Shown here: one piece after another, positions 15,985 to 24,982 of the stretch
How positions within the stretch are numbered: the stretch's first letter is position 1
Layout: every line of letters starts with the position of its first letter
From: Lachnospiraceae bacterium UBA3287
GTDB taxonomy: Bacteria > Bacillota > Clostridia > Lachnospirales > Lachnospiraceae
Direction: 5' to 3'
DNA length: 64,000 nucleotides
Assembly (NCBI GenBank): GCA_002362155.1
Contig: DETN01000131.1
Coordinates: 1 to 64,000 of the forward strand
The notes under the pieces: generated by a model
Database searches by the model: none
What the model was told of the DNA's origin: nothing
Seen by the model: the letters and a program-made list of their open reading frames with translations, nothing else
Position numbers and translations under genes: made by a program

Positions 15985-16864
15985 GCGTCCCGGCCATGTC
16001 CCTGATGCTGCGGACCGCATAGAGGGCAAATTCGCGGGCGGCCCTGGGAATGGTCTCTTCGTTCCCCCAGGCCAGGGCAATGGTCCTCTCCGGCTTCTCC
16101 CGGACGGGCACCACCCGGACATTGGTATCGAAGCCCCGAAGGACCCTGTTGTACATCATGGAGACCCCCAGGCCCTGTTCCACCATGGCCAGGATGGAAT
16201 AATCGTCGTAGACCCTGTATTCGATCCGGGGCGTCAGTCCCAGGGATACAAAGGTGGACAGGGGCAGGGAAAAGTCCCCCTCGTCCAGAAGGATAAAGGG
16301 TTCTCCCGAAAGCTCCTGCATGGATACCTCTTCCTTTCCGGAAAGAGGATGTCCCGGCGGCAGGACCGCCATCATGGGATCCGTATATAGGATCTCCATG
16401 GAAAGCCCCTGGCACAGATCCGCGTTGAGAAAGCCCAGGTCTATGCTTCCCTCCCGGATCCACTTTTCAATACTTGTATATTCACCCTGGCGCAGGAAAA
16501 ATTCCACGCTGGGGTGTTCTTCTTTAAAGGTCTTTAAAAGGACCGGCAGGAAATTGCGGCTGACGCTGGTGAAGGTCCCGATCCGGATCACGGAATCCTC
16601 CAGCGACTCCATCTCTTTCTTCTTCCGCTCCAGCGCCGCCCAGGCGCTGTCGATGGCCCTGATGTAGGGATAGATCTGCCGGCCGTCGTCGGTCAGACGG
16701 ACCTGGTCCTTCTTTCTTCTGTCGATCAGGACCAGGTTCAGCTCCTTTTCCAGGGCGCGGACAGCCTGGCTGACCGCGCTCTGGGAGCAGCCCAGCTCCC
16801 GGGCCGTCCTGGTAAAATTCCCGTTCTCCACTACTCTGCAGAAGATCCCGTATCTGGAGATCAT
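15962..16864 (-). CDS. LysR-family transcriptional regulator
   Basis: A 300-residue regulator of normal LysR length. The N-terminal winged helix reads YGIFCRVVENGNFTRTARELG then CSQSAVSQAVRALEKEL, followed by a linker helix and the effector-binding domain from about residue 90 (IRIGTFTSVSRNFLPVLLKTF). Its ATG overlaps the stop of the adenosine deaminase gene (ATGA), so it is the last gene of the nucleoside operon and translated with it. LysR regulators usually lie divergent from their target; here the in-operon position suggests feedback control of the same operon. The effector is unknown. Confidence 0.9.
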   Translation of the reverse strand: MISRYGIFCRVVENGNFTRTARELGCSQSAVSQAVRALEKELNLVLIDRRKKDQVRLTDDGRQIYPYIRAIDSAWAALERKKKEMESLEDSVIRIGTFTSVSRNFLPVLLKTFKEEHPSVEFFLRQGEYTSIEKWIREGSIDLGFLNADLCQGLSMEILYTDPMMAVLPPGHPLSGKEEVSMQELSGEPFILLDEGDFSLPLSTFVSLGLTPRIEYRVYDDYSILAMVEQGLGVSMMYNRVLRGFDTNVRVVPVREKPERTIALAWGNEETIPRAAREFALYAVRSIRDMAGTLKEDPGL

Positions 16865-17898
16865 AGGCCGCTCTCCCGGCCCGGGGCCGAAGGACCGAAA
16901 AAGTCCCTTCCCTTCCGAAACAGCCTCTCTTTGACGCCGTCTCCGGCAAAGGCCATGGACACACTGTCGAAATAGATCTTTTCGGCCTCCTCACGGGTCA
17001 GGCCGGCAAAGGCGGACAGCTTTGAAAATTCCTCCGTCAGGTCCACCCGGCTGACCGTTCTGTTGTCGGTCCCTATGCTGACGGGGACCCCGGCCTGCAT
17101 AAACTCCCTGACAGGGCTGCCTGAGAAATCCGAAATGATCTTTGTCTGCACATTGGAGGTGGGGCACTGCTCAAAGCCGACGCCCCGGTCCGCCGCCAGC
17201 TCAAGAAGGGCAGGGTCTCCCGACGCGGCCGTTCCGTGGCCGATCCGTAAAGCGCCCAGGTCTATAGCTTCCCGGATGTTGGCCCGGCTCCCGCATTCGC
17301 CGGCATGGACGGTAAAGGGAAGGCCCAGGCGGATGGCCTCCTCAAAAAGATTCCGGAAGCCGTGCATGGGGAAGGAGGCCTCGTCTCCCGCCAGGTCGCA
17401 GGCCGAAACGCCTGCTCCCAGCATCTCCCTGGCCTGGCGGAACATGGCAAGGTTGGTCTCCTCCGGCAGGTGGCGCATGGCGCAGACGATGATCCCCGTC
17501 ATGATGCCGGTCTCCCGCTCCGCCTTCTTCAGTCCTCTGTCCACCGCCTCTATGGCCTCCCGGACGCTCAGTCCCCCCAGGAGCTGGGTGGAGGGAGCAA
17601 AGCGGGCCTCCAGATAGACGATATTCTCTTCCGCCGCCTTTACGGCCATATCCCTGGCGCACATCTCCAGGGCGTCAGCCGTCTGCAGGCAGCGGATGGG
17701 CAGATCAAAACAGGCCAGATAGGCCGCCAGGGAGGGACAGTCGTCCGGGACCCCCATTTCTTCAAAAAGTCTTTCTTCGTCCCACTCTTCTCCCAGGTCC
17801 TTGAGGATCCTTTTCGCCGTAGGAAGGGGAAGAGACCCGTCCAGATGGCAGTGGAGGTCGATCTTGGGCATCTTCTGAATAAATTCGATATCTGTCAT
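16861..17898 (-). CDS. add: Adenosine deaminase
   Basis: A 345-residue enzyme of the metal-dependent amidohydrolase fold. The zinc ligands appear in KIDLHCHLDGSLP at the start; the catalytic HAGE motif is present (FTVHAGECGSRANI, about residue 200), then RIGHGTAA and, in place of the common NTDDP, SIGTDNRTVS near residue 275 with the conserved Asp. It converts adenosine and deoxyadenosine to inosine forms in the cytosol. The GTDN variation is found in some adenosine-deaminase-like proteins, so a related 6-aminopurine substrate is possible. It lies 31 bp after deoC and overlaps the LysR gene. Confidence 0.9.
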   Translation of the reverse strand: MTDIEFIQKMPKIDLHCHLDGSLPLPTAKRILKDLGEEWDEERLFEEMGVPDDCPSLAAYLACFDLPIRCLQTADALEMCARDMAVKAAEENIVYLEARFAPSTQLLGGLSVREAIEAVDRGLKKAERETGIMTGIIVCAMRHLPEETNLAMFRQAREMLGAGVSACDLAGDEASFPMHGFRNLFEEAIRLGLPFTVHAGECGSRANIREAIDLGALRIGHGTAASGDPALLELAADRGVGFEQCPTSNVQTKIISDFSGSPVREFMQAGVPVSIGTDNRTVSRVDLTEEFSKLSAFAGLTREEAEKIYFDSVSMAFAGDGVKERLFRKGRDFFGPSAPGRESGL

Positions 17899-17929
17899 TC
17901 CTTATTCGTTCTTTCTGATTCTCTGTGTC

Positions 17930-18589
17930 TTACAGAAGCTTCTCTGCCTTTACGATCTTCACGATCCGGCTGGTGCCCAGTCTGGAAGCCCCCAGCTCAA
18001 TGAACTTTTCGGCATCCGCTATGGAGGAGATGCCGCCCGCTGCCTTGATCTTTACGCCCGGTCCCACATGTTCGGCAAAAAGAGCCACGTCTTCAAAGGT
18101 GGCGCCCGCCGTGGAAAAGCCGGTGGAGGTCTTGATATAGTCCGCGCCGGCCTCGGTGACCAGGCGGCACATGGTGATCTTCTCTTCTCTGGTCAGCAGG
18201 CAGGTCTCGATGATGACCTTGAGGATCCTGTCTCCGCAGGCCTCTTTGATCTCCCGGATCTCATTTCTGACATAGTCCTCATTGCCGGCCCTGAGCTGGC
18301 CCACGTTGATGACCATGTCGATCTCATCGGCCCCGTTTTCGATGGCGTCCCTGGTCTCGAAGACCTTGCAGGCCGTGGTATGATTGCCGTTGGGGAAGCC
18401 GATGACCGTGCAGACGGCCATACGGCCCGCGGCGTATTCCGCCGCCTGCTTTACGTAGCAGGGAGGGATGCAGACAGACGCCGTACCGTACCGGATGGCG
18501 TCGTCCAGAAGAGCTTTGATCTCCTCCCAGGTGGATGCCTGCAGAAGCAGGGTATGGTCGCATTTTCCGAGGATCTCTCTGATATCCAT
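17930..18589 (-). CDS. deoC: Deoxyribose-phosphate aldolase
   Basis: A 219-residue class I aldolase of the DeoC family. DHTLL opens it; the two Lys of the active site are in [11 protein letters not shown] and [16 protein letters not shown] (the Schiff-base Lys), and VKIKAAGGI gives the phosphate-binding turn. It splits deoxyribose-5-phosphate into acetaldehyde and glyceraldehyde-3-phosphate, the last step of deoxynucleoside breakdown. It follows the nucleoside ABC permease genes by about 100 bp, and a GC-rich hairpin without a T-run lies between (about 18631-18653), so partial termination is possible. Confidence 0.95.
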   Translation of the reverse strand: MDIREILGKCDHTLLLQASTWEEIKALLDDAIRYGTASVCIPPCYVKQAAEYAAGRMAVCTVIGFPNGNHTTACKVFETRDAIENGADEIDMVINVGQLRAGNEDYVRNEIREIKEACGDRILKVIIETCLLTREEKITMCRLVTEAGADYIKTSTGFSTAGATFEDVALFAEHVGPGVKIKAAGGISSIADAEKFIELGASRLGTSRIVKIVKAEKLL

Positions 18590-18685
18590 AGGCTGAATCC
18601 TTTCCTTATCCTTTTCTTAAAGACACCGCAAGGCGCCGCAGTGCAGCGCCTTGGGAAATACTGTTTTTCTGACAGACAGGCCCCA

Positions 18686-19612
18686 TTATCTGGATCTGAC
18701 GAAAGGCTTGCCGTTTGCGGCGGGTGCCGCAGCATGGCCTACCACCAGGACCAGGGCCAGGATGGTGACGATGTAGGGGATCATGGAGATCAGGTTGGGG
18801 GAGACCGCGTTGGTCATGCCGGCCAGGGTCTTGATGCCCGTGCACAGGCCGAACAGGAGGCAGGCTCCCGTGGCGCCGCCGGGGGAGAACTTGCCGAAGA
18901 TGACCGCCGCGATGGCGATAAAGCCCTGACCTACGATAACGTTGGGACGGAACTGGTTGACCGTTGCCAGCGTTACGAAGGACCCGCCCAGACCTGCCAG
19001 GAAGCCGGACAGGATCACGCAGATGTAGCGGACTCTGTAAACGTCGATGCCCAGGGACTCGCAGGCTTCGGGATGCTCGCCGCAGGCCCGAAGGTGGGTG
19101 CCGAACCTGGTCTTGTAGAATACGAACCAGCACAGGGCTGCCAGAGCGAATACCAGGTAGGACATGATATAGCCGCCGAATACGTTGCCCGAGAAGGTGC
19201 CTACCTTAAGGATGCCGGCAAAAAACTTGGGCATGGTGGCGGTGGTGGGCAGAGCCGGCGTATCGGAGGAGTTCTCAAAGATGGACTTGCACAGGAAGAG
19301 GGCCAGGCCTGTTCCCAGGAAGTTCATGGCTGTGCCGGCAATGGTCTGGTCGGCATGGAACTGTATGCAGACCAGAGCGTGGATGGAAGCCAGCAGAGCG
19401 CCGCAGAGGCCCCCGCAGAGAAAGCCGATCCACCAGGAGCCGGTAAAGTAGGCCACCACCGCGCCGGTAAAGGCGCCGACCGTCATCATACCTTCGATAC
19501 CGATGTTGACCACGCCGCTGCGCTCCGAGAAGCAGGATCCCAGGGCCGCGAACAGAAGGGGCGGTGTGGCGATCAGAGTCGCGTTGATCAGAAGACCGAG
19601 ATTGGTTAACAT
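18686..19612 (-). CDS. Nucleoside ABC transporter permease (second subunit)
   Basis: A 308-residue membrane permease with eight or more hydrophobic segments. It belongs to the BPD_transp_2 family as found in BMP-type nucleoside importers: LGSCFSERSGVVNIGIEGMM near residue 27, a central cytoplasmic-loop stretch ACGEHPEACESLGIDVYRVRY that docks the ATPase, and GQGFIAIAAVIFGKFSPGGA after it. It starts one base before the stop of the partner permease gene ends, so the two are coupled. With the ATPase and BMP lipoprotein it should import purine and pyrimidine nucleosides. Confidence 0.92.
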   Translation of the reverse strand: MLTNLGLLINATLIATPPLLFAALGSCFSERSGVVNIGIEGMMTVGAFTGAVVAYFTGSWWIGFLCGGLCGALLASIHALVCIQFHADQTIAGTAMNFLGTGLALFLCKSIFENSSDTPALPTTATMPKFFAGILKVGTFSGNVFGGYIMSYLVFALAALCWFVFYKTRFGTHLRACGEHPEACESLGIDVYRVRYICVILSGFLAGLGGSFVTLATVNQFRPNVIVGQGFIAIAAVIFGKFSPGGATGACLLFGLCTGIKTLAGMTNAVSPNLISMIPYIVTILALVLVVGHAAAPAANGKPFVRSR

Positions 19613-20680
19613 TTATTTGGCCCCCTTTCTGGAAAATCTGTTGAACAGCGCCTTGAACACATGGGAGATGGCTATAAAGATAATGACGCAGCCCATGATG
19701 ATGTTGATGACTTCCGAAGGCGCCTTGACCATGGTCAGCTTGGATCCGCCGTACTTCATGGCGCCGTAGAAGATGCCCGAGAAGATGCAGCCGATGGGGC
19801 TGGAGCTTCCCACCAGGGCTACCGTGATGCCTTCGAAGCCGAAGCCCTCCTGGGCTGCCAGCTGGGAAAGTCTGCCGCCCATGCCCAGGATCTGGACCGC
19901 GCCGCCGATGCCGGCCAGGGCGCCGGAGATGGACAGGGCCGTCAGGATGGAGGCGTCGGCGTTGATGCCGGCGTACTCTGCCGCGTTCCGGTTGAAGCCT
20001 ACGGCCTTGAGACGGAAGCCCAGGGTGGTCTTTTCAATGATGATCCACATGGCGATGGCTGCCGCCACTGCCAGGATAAATCCGATGTTGGCCGCGGAGC
20101 AGTCTGTCAGCTTGATGATGGCCTGGGGGAAGAGGATCCTGGCCGACGCGGCCACGTCCTTGGTGGCTTCGCCGCCGCCCTCCTTGTGGATGATCTCCAG
20201 ATTGACCACGTAGTTGGACAGATAGAAGGCGATCCAGTTGAACATGATGAAGGAAAGGACCTCATGAATGCCCCGCTTGACCTTCATCAGGCCTACGATA
20301 AAGGACCAGAGAGCGCCTGCCAGGGCCGCGCCGAGAATACAGACGACAGCGTGCAGGACGGGAGGCATCTTTAAGAGGATGCCCAGGACGCAGGCGGTCA
20401 GGGACCCTACGATATACTGGCCCTCGGCGCCGATGTTGAAGACGCCGGTACGGAAGGAGAAGGCCACGGACAGACCGGTAAAGATGACCGGGCTGGCATA
20501 GATCAGGGTCCAGATCAGGTACTTGGGCTTGGAGAAAACGCTGCTGAAAAGCTTGCCGTAGGCCACTGCCGGGCTGATGCCCGCGATGACCAGGAAAATG
20601 GCGCCGATGATAAAGCCGATGATGATCGCCAGGATGGTATAGAATACATCGGCTTCAAAGAGATTGAATTTTTTCTTCAT
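19613..20680 (-). CDS. Nucleoside ABC transporter permease (first subunit)
   Basis: A 355-residue membrane permease of the same family as its downstream neighbour: early ASPVIFTGLSVAFSFRTGVFN with GAEGQYIVGSL, later AVGFNRNAAEYAGINADASI (docking loop) and LGMGGRLSQLAAQEGFGFEGI. Its ATG overlaps the stop of the ATPase gene (20677-20680). It supplies half of the transmembrane pore of a BMP-type nucleoside importer. Nothing unusual is seen; length is typical. Confidence 0.92.
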   Translation of the reverse strand: MKKKFNLFEADVFYTILAIIIGFIIGAIFLVIAGISPAVAYGKLFSSVFSKPKYLIWTLIYASPVIFTGLSVAFSFRTGVFNIGAEGQYIVGSLTACVLGILLKMPPVLHAVVCILGAALAGALWSFIVGLMKVKRGIHEVLSFIMFNWIAFYLSNYVVNLEIIHKEGGGEATKDVAASARILFPQAIIKLTDCSAANIGFILAVAAAIAMWIIIEKTTLGFRLKAVGFNRNAAEYAGINADASILTALSISGALAGIGGAVQILGMGGRLSQLAAQEGFGFEGITVALVGSSSPIGCIFSGIFYGAMKYGGSKLTMVKAPSEVINIIMGCVIIFIAISHVFKALFNRFSRKGAK

Positions 20681-22215
20681 GCCTTTTTACCTCCTGCCAT
20701 CATGAATCCCAGTTCCTTCTCGTTGGCGTCCTTTCCGGGGACCTCGCCGGTGATCTGGCCGTCGAAGATGACGTCGATCCTGTCGGACAGATCCATGATC
20801 TCATCCAGTTCGAAGGAGACCAGAAGGACTGCTCTTCCTTTGTTTCTCTGTTCTACGATGTATTTATGCACGAATTCGATGGCTCCCACGTCCAGGCCTC
20901 TGGTGGGGTTGACAGCGATCAGCAGTTCCTTGTCATTGGTGACCTCACGGGCGATGATGACCTTCTGCTGGTTGCCGCCGGAGAGTGTACCGGCAGGCCT
21001 CAGCTCGGAAGCTCTGGGCCGGACGTCGAACTTCTCGATCAGTTCGGATGCCTGGCTGCGGATCGGGCCCCGGTTCAGGAAACCTCTGGAGGAGAAGGGC
21101 TCTTCCTCAAAGTGCTGGAGGATCAGGTTGTCCTCTACGGAGAAATCCAGGACCAGTCCGTGCTTCTGCCTGTCGGCGGGGATGGAGGATACGCCGTACT
21201 GGAAGACCTCTCTGGGGGTCTTGTTGAAGATGTCGGTCCCCAGCATGGTCACGGATCCGGACTCGGCCTTTTTAAGGCCCGTCAGGATCTCCACCAGTTC
21301 TGTCTGGCCGTTGCCGTCGACGCCGGCAAGGCCCACGATCTCGCCGCTGCGGACTGTCAGGTTGAGGCCCTGCAGGATCTCAACGCCGCGGTAGTCCTTG
21401 GCCCGCAGGTCCTTTACCTCCAGGACCACGTCGCCGGGTTCCTGTTCCTGCTTGTTGACACTGAAGGAAACCGCGCGTCCCACCATCATGGCTGCCAGAT
21501 CGTTCTCCGAGCAGTCCGCCACCCTGACGGTCTGGATATATTTGCCCTGACGGATGATGGTGCAGGAATCCGAGCAGGCCTTGATCTCCTTGAGCTTATG
21601 GGTGATCAGGATGATGGATTTGCCGTCTGCCGTCAGATTTTCGATGATGCCCATCAGTTCTTCGATCTCCTGAGGGGTCAGGGACGCGGTGGGTTCGTCC
21701 AGGATCAGGACGTCCGCGCCTCTGTAGAGGACCTTGAGGATCTCCACTCTCTGCTGCATGCCCACGGAAATGTCCTGGATCTTGGCGTCCGGATCCACGG
21801 CCATGCCGTAGCGCTCGGACAGCTCCACCACCTTCTGTCTGGCCGTCTTCTTGTCCACCACCAGGCCTTTGGTGGGTTCCACGCCCAGAATAATGTTGTC
21901 GGTAACGGTAAAAGGCTGGATCAGCATGAAATGCTGATGGACCATGCCGATGCCGCTTTCAATGGCATTCTTGGGACCATTGAAATGCATCTCTTTTCCC
22001 TTGACGAAGATCTGGCCGCTGGTAGGCTGATAAAGTCCGTAAAGGACATTCATCAGGGTACTCTTGCCGGCGCCGTTCTCCCCCAGGATGGCATGCACCT
22101 CTCCCTTGTGGACGGTAAGATTAATACCGTCGTTGGCCGTAAAATCACCGAACTTCTTAACAATGTCTTTCATTTCGATGACTACGGTCTTCTCATCCAT
22201 GTGACTTACACTCAC
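20677..22215 (-). CDS. Nucleoside ABC transporter ATP-binding protein (two ABC domains)
   Basis: A 512-residue ATPase with two ABC halves, as in NupO/RbsA-type subunits. The first has Walker A GENGAGKST, signature-like SVGMQQRVEI and Walker B VLILDEPTA; the second has the degenerate GVDGNGQTE, signature LSGGNQQK and LIAVNPTRGLDVGA. The start chosen is the GTG at 22215, 11 bp after GGAGG; an ATG at 22200 is too far from it. It powers the two permeases downstream. A terminator (22304-22327) upstream separates it from yjjW, so it probably has its own promoter, though I cannot pick one out. Confidence 0.92.
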   Translation of the reverse strand: MSVSHMDEKTVVIEMKDIVKKFGDFTANDGINLTVHKGEVHAILGENGAGKSTLMNVLYGLYQPTSGQIFVKGKEMHFNGPKNAIESGIGMVHQHFMLIQPFTVTDNIILGVEPTKGLVVDKKTARQKVVELSERYGMAVDPDAKIQDISVGMQQRVEILKVLYRGADVLILDEPTASLTPQEIEELMGIIENLTADGKSIILITHKLKEIKACSDSCTIIRQGKYIQTVRVADCSENDLAAMMVGRAVSFSVNKQEQEPGDVVLEVKDLRAKDYRGVEILQGLNLTVRSGEIVGLAGVDGNGQTELVEILTGLKKAESGSVTMLGTDIFNKTPREVFQYGVSSIPADRQKHGLVLDFSVEDNLILQHFEEEPFSSRGFLNRGPIRSQASELIEKFDVRPRASELRPAGTLSGGNQQKVIIAREVTNDKELLIAVNPTRGLDVGAIEFVHKYIVEQRNKGRAVLLVSFELDEIMDLSDRIDVIFDGQITGEVPGKDANEKELGFMMAGGKKA

Positions 22216-22303
22216 CGCTGCATCTACCTCCCTCTTTGTCTTTATCTTTTTAAGCCCGCCGGCCCCTAAGGGGAAGAAGGCCGAAGGCTCTGCTGCCAGC
22301 TTT

Positions 22304-22327
22304 AAAACGCCGGAAGGCGTTTTTTTC
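22304..22327 (-). terminator. Terminator of yjjI-yjjW
   Basis: AACGCC-GGAA-GGCGTT hairpin, flanked by A on one side and T on the other, so it can act in both directions. On the minus strand it lies just past the yjjW stop. Confidence 0.7.
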
Positions 22328-22330
22328 AGA

Positions 22331-23203
22331 TCAGATCATGATGATCTCCCGGTATCCCATCCGGGAAAGCACCTCCCGGAGCCTTTCCAGGTATTCCTTC
22401 GATGGAGATCTGAAGTCCGCATACTCTTTCCGCACGCCCATGGGCCTGCAGGCAATGAGTTTGATCCGGAAAGGATGGTCCTGATAGATATCCCGAAGAA
22501 AGCGCCCTGCCGCCTCCGTGCTCTTTTCACAATCATAGAGATGGGGCGCGATCACGAAGCGGACCTCATAGAGCTTTCCCCTCTCTCCCAGAAAAAGAGC
22601 ATTGTCCAGGACCCGGGCATTGGGAGCATCCGTGATCCTCTCATGGTCCCCGCTGTCGAAGGCCTTGATATCCAGCATGACCCCGTCGGACACTTCAAGA
22701 AGATCCGGATGGTCCCGGAAGGGGATGGTCCCGTTGGAATCGATCAGGGTCCCCAGGCCCTCCTGCCGGGCCAGGGTGAACAGTTCTGTAAGAAATTCCG
22801 GGTAAAGCATGCATTCGCCCCCGGAGACGCTGATGCCCCGGATAAAGGGGATCTGGCGCCTTACCCTTTCCATGACCTGGGAAGGGGTCATGACCCGGAC
22901 CTTGGGCGAAGCCCCATAGGGACAGATCCGGATGCAGGTATCGCAGCCCAGGCATTTTTCCCTGTCCCAGAGGATCCGCAGTCCCCCTCCGGCCGCCCGG
23001 GCTCTCTGCAGAGCGCCCCCGGGGCAGGCCCGGACGCAGTCTCCGCAGGCGCTGCACAGGGCCCTGGTCTCGGGATTGTGGCAGTATCTGCAGTTAATAT
23101 TGCAGCCCTGCAGAAAAATCGCTGTACGGCAGCCCGGACCGTCCACGCTGGAAAAGGGGATGATCTTATTGACCACCGCAGTGGTCTTGTCTGTCTTTTT
23201 CAT
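22331..23203 (-). CDS. yjjW: Glycyl radical enzyme activase YjjW
   Basis: A 290-residue radical SAM protein. The cluster motif is CNINCRYC (Cys-x3-Cys-x2-Cys) near residue 34, followed by two ferredoxin-like clusters: CSACGDCVRACPGG and CLGCDTCIRICPYG (residues about 50-98). GISVSGGECMLYP is the SAM-contacting strand. Such activases take an H atom from a Gly of their partner enzyme, and the partner, YjjI, is 9 bp upstream. The two inserted 4Fe-4S clusters are normal for this activase class. It acts in the cytosol under anaerobic conditions. Confidence 0.92.
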   Translation of the reverse strand: MKKTDKTTAVVNKIIPFSSVDGPGCRTAIFLQGCNINCRYCHNPETRALCSACGDCVRACPGGALQRARAAGGGLRILWDREKCLGCDTCIRICPYGASPKVRVMTPSQVMERVRRQIPFIRGISVSGGECMLYPEFLTELFTLARQEGLGTLIDSNGTIPFRDHPDLLEVSDGVMLDIKAFDSGDHERITDAPNARVLDNALFLGERGKLYEVRFVIAPHLYDCEKSTEAAGRFLRDIYQDHPFRIKLIACRPMGVRKEYADFRSPSKEYLERLREVLSRMGYREIIMI

Positions 23204-23212
23204 AGTTCTTTA

Positions 23213-24757
23213 TCAGCGGACCTTCCGCTCTAGGATCTTCCCGTTTTTGGAAGCTCCAAGGCCCAGTGCCGTGGTATCCTGCAGGACGGCATTCCCTGCG
23301 TCCAGCTTCTCCATTTCGGACCGCTTGACCAGGTATCCCGTGACCCGGATCACGTCCGAATCGGAGGAATAGAAGGACAGATAGCGCAGATCCTTGCGGA
23401 AGGCGCCCTTAATGATGTCCAGTACGTACTCGGGATTCCTGTGGACCGTCACGTCGATGGGGAAGATGTCTCCGGTCCCCGAAGGGAAATAGTGGTGGAA
23501 GCGGGAAAGGACCAGGAGCTGGTCGATCAGTTCTTCCGGTTCCTCTCCGATGGGGATCCTGGTGCCGGGGGTCACCCCCACGTCGCTGGCGATCCCCACC
23601 TGGGCGTGCAGGAGGAAATGGCCTCCCGTCACCTCGCAGTAGGGATTGACATGGGCCTGGTTGAAGGCGTCGATGACCTCCATGATCTCCACGCCCAGAT
23701 CATTGGCTGCCTGGTCGTGGCCGAAGCGGCCTTTTCTTCCCTCTTTTTCCAGAAGGATGTTGACGGCTTCCGCAAGGCCCACCAGACCGAACATGGCGGT
23801 AAAGCGCTCCCTCTCCACCAGCCCTTCCCGGATCAGGAAGTTGTGTTCGAAGAAGCCGCTCTCCTCCACTTCAAAGCGGATCCGCTCGTCCATGTAGGCG
23901 GCCATGATCTCCATGACCCGGGGAAGTTCCCTGGTCTTGAAATCCTCTATGCCGGAGGCTCTCTTTGCAATATTGCCCAGGATCAGGCGGCACAGGGTGT
24001 AGGAGCCGCCTCCCAGAGGCAGACCGTTGTAGCAGGAAGCGATGACATAGCGGTCCGTCAGTTCCCTGCGGAACATGAGATGGTTGGCGAAGCTGGGCTT
24101 TGCGCTGTGCAGGGCGCAGTCTATGGCGGAGAGCATGAAGGCATCGTCTGTGACCCCTTCTTCATATTTGAGACTGAGATTGGGGACGGCGTCCTCCAGT
24201 TCCTTTTCCGCTTCCAGGATATAAAGGCCGGCCCTGGTGGGCTTTGGACCTATGTCTGCGTGGGAGAAGGAGTCCAGGATGGTCCTGTCTACCTGCAGGA
24301 GGAAGAGGCGGATCAGCTTTCTTGCCGTCTTTTCGTCCACAGTGTCGATATAGGGCTCCAGAAGGTCGTCCAGCTGTCCCAGATAGACCGGGTAGTTGGT
24401 GATGCTGGGTACGTGCTTGTAGATGATGAGCAGGGCGTTCAGGGCTTCGAACAGGTCTGTCGGAGGCTCCAGCTGCAGAAAGGCGCTGCCGTTTTTCAAA
24501 AACTTTTCATAGTCCGGAGCAATGTATCTGGGACGCATGGGGGCGTGGCCCTCATTCAGGTCGCAGATGCACTGGGTCTCGATGGGAGCATTCAAAAGCT
24601 CGTCCAGCCCCTCCGGCAGATCCATGACCTCCAGCAGGGAATCGGCCTTGCCGGCCAGGCAGACCATCTTCTGCTCATGGGTCAGGGTGGGAGATTTGAT
24701 GATGTCCAGGATCTCCTGCCTGGTGGTATTGACTCTTTCCATGGAAATATCCCGCAT
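23213..24757 (-). CDS. yjjI: YjjI-family glycyl radical enzyme
   Basis: The start at 24757 has AAGGAGG upstream; a TTG 18 bp earlier lies inside that site. The 514-residue protein matches YjjI in length. The glycyl radical site is RVTGYLVKRSE near residue 467, and VIASCYNGLPLGGGSYTL carries the likely thiyl Cys. It is much shorter than pyruvate formate-lyase. The reaction is not established. In E. coli yjjI and yjjW sit beside deoCABD; here they sit between the nucleoside-binding lipoprotein and the rest of a nucleoside import/deoC/add locus, which supports a role in nucleoside or deoxyribose breakdown. Its own unit: terminators flank yjjI-yjjW on both sides. Confidence 0.92.
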   Translation of the reverse strand: MRDISMERVNTTRQEILDIIKSPTLTHEQKMVCLAGKADSLLEVMDLPEGLDELLNAPIETQCICDLNEGHAPMRPRYIAPDYEKFLKNGSAFLQLEPPTDLFEALNALLIIYKHVPSITNYPVYLGQLDDLLEPYIDTVDEKTARKLIRLFLLQVDRTILDSFSHADIGPKPTRAGLYILEAEKELEDAVPNLSLKYEEGVTDDAFMLSAIDCALHSAKPSFANHLMFRRELTDRYVIASCYNGLPLGGGSYTLCRLILGNIAKRASGIEDFKTRELPRVMEIMAAYMDERIRFEVEESGFFEHNFLIREGLVERERFTAMFGLVGLAEAVNILLEKEGRKGRFGHDQAANDLGVEIMEVIDAFNQAHVNPYCEVTGGHFLLHAQVGIASDVGVTPGTRIPIGEEPEELIDQLLVLSRFHHYFPSGTGDIFPIDVTVHRNPEYVLDIIKGAFRKDLRYLSFYSSDSDVIRVTGYLVKRSEMEKLDAGNAVLQDTTALGLGASKNGKILERKVR

Positions 24758-24862
24758 GGTTGTTTCCTCCTTCAATAAAAAGAAAAGCGGTCTGTAAGCG
24801 GCATTTCCCCCTGCACAGAGGCGGGGCAGGACGCGTCCCTCTGCAGAAAGAAAGGCCTTTTA

Positions 24863-24901
24863 TAAAAAGGCCGGCCGACGCACAAACCACGTCGGCCGGC
24901 C
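24863..24901 (-). terminator. Terminator of the BMP lipoprotein gene
   Basis: A perfect 12-bp stem, GGCCGGCCGACG with CGTCGGCCGGCC (24869-24880 and 24890-24901), then TTTTTATA on the minus strand. Confidence 0.9.
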
Positions 24902-24982
24902 CTGTATTCATTATAGCCTGTTTGCCGGGAAAATGATGCCTGAATTTCGCTCAGGCCCAAATCTTTTCGGCTTTTTCAGAGA

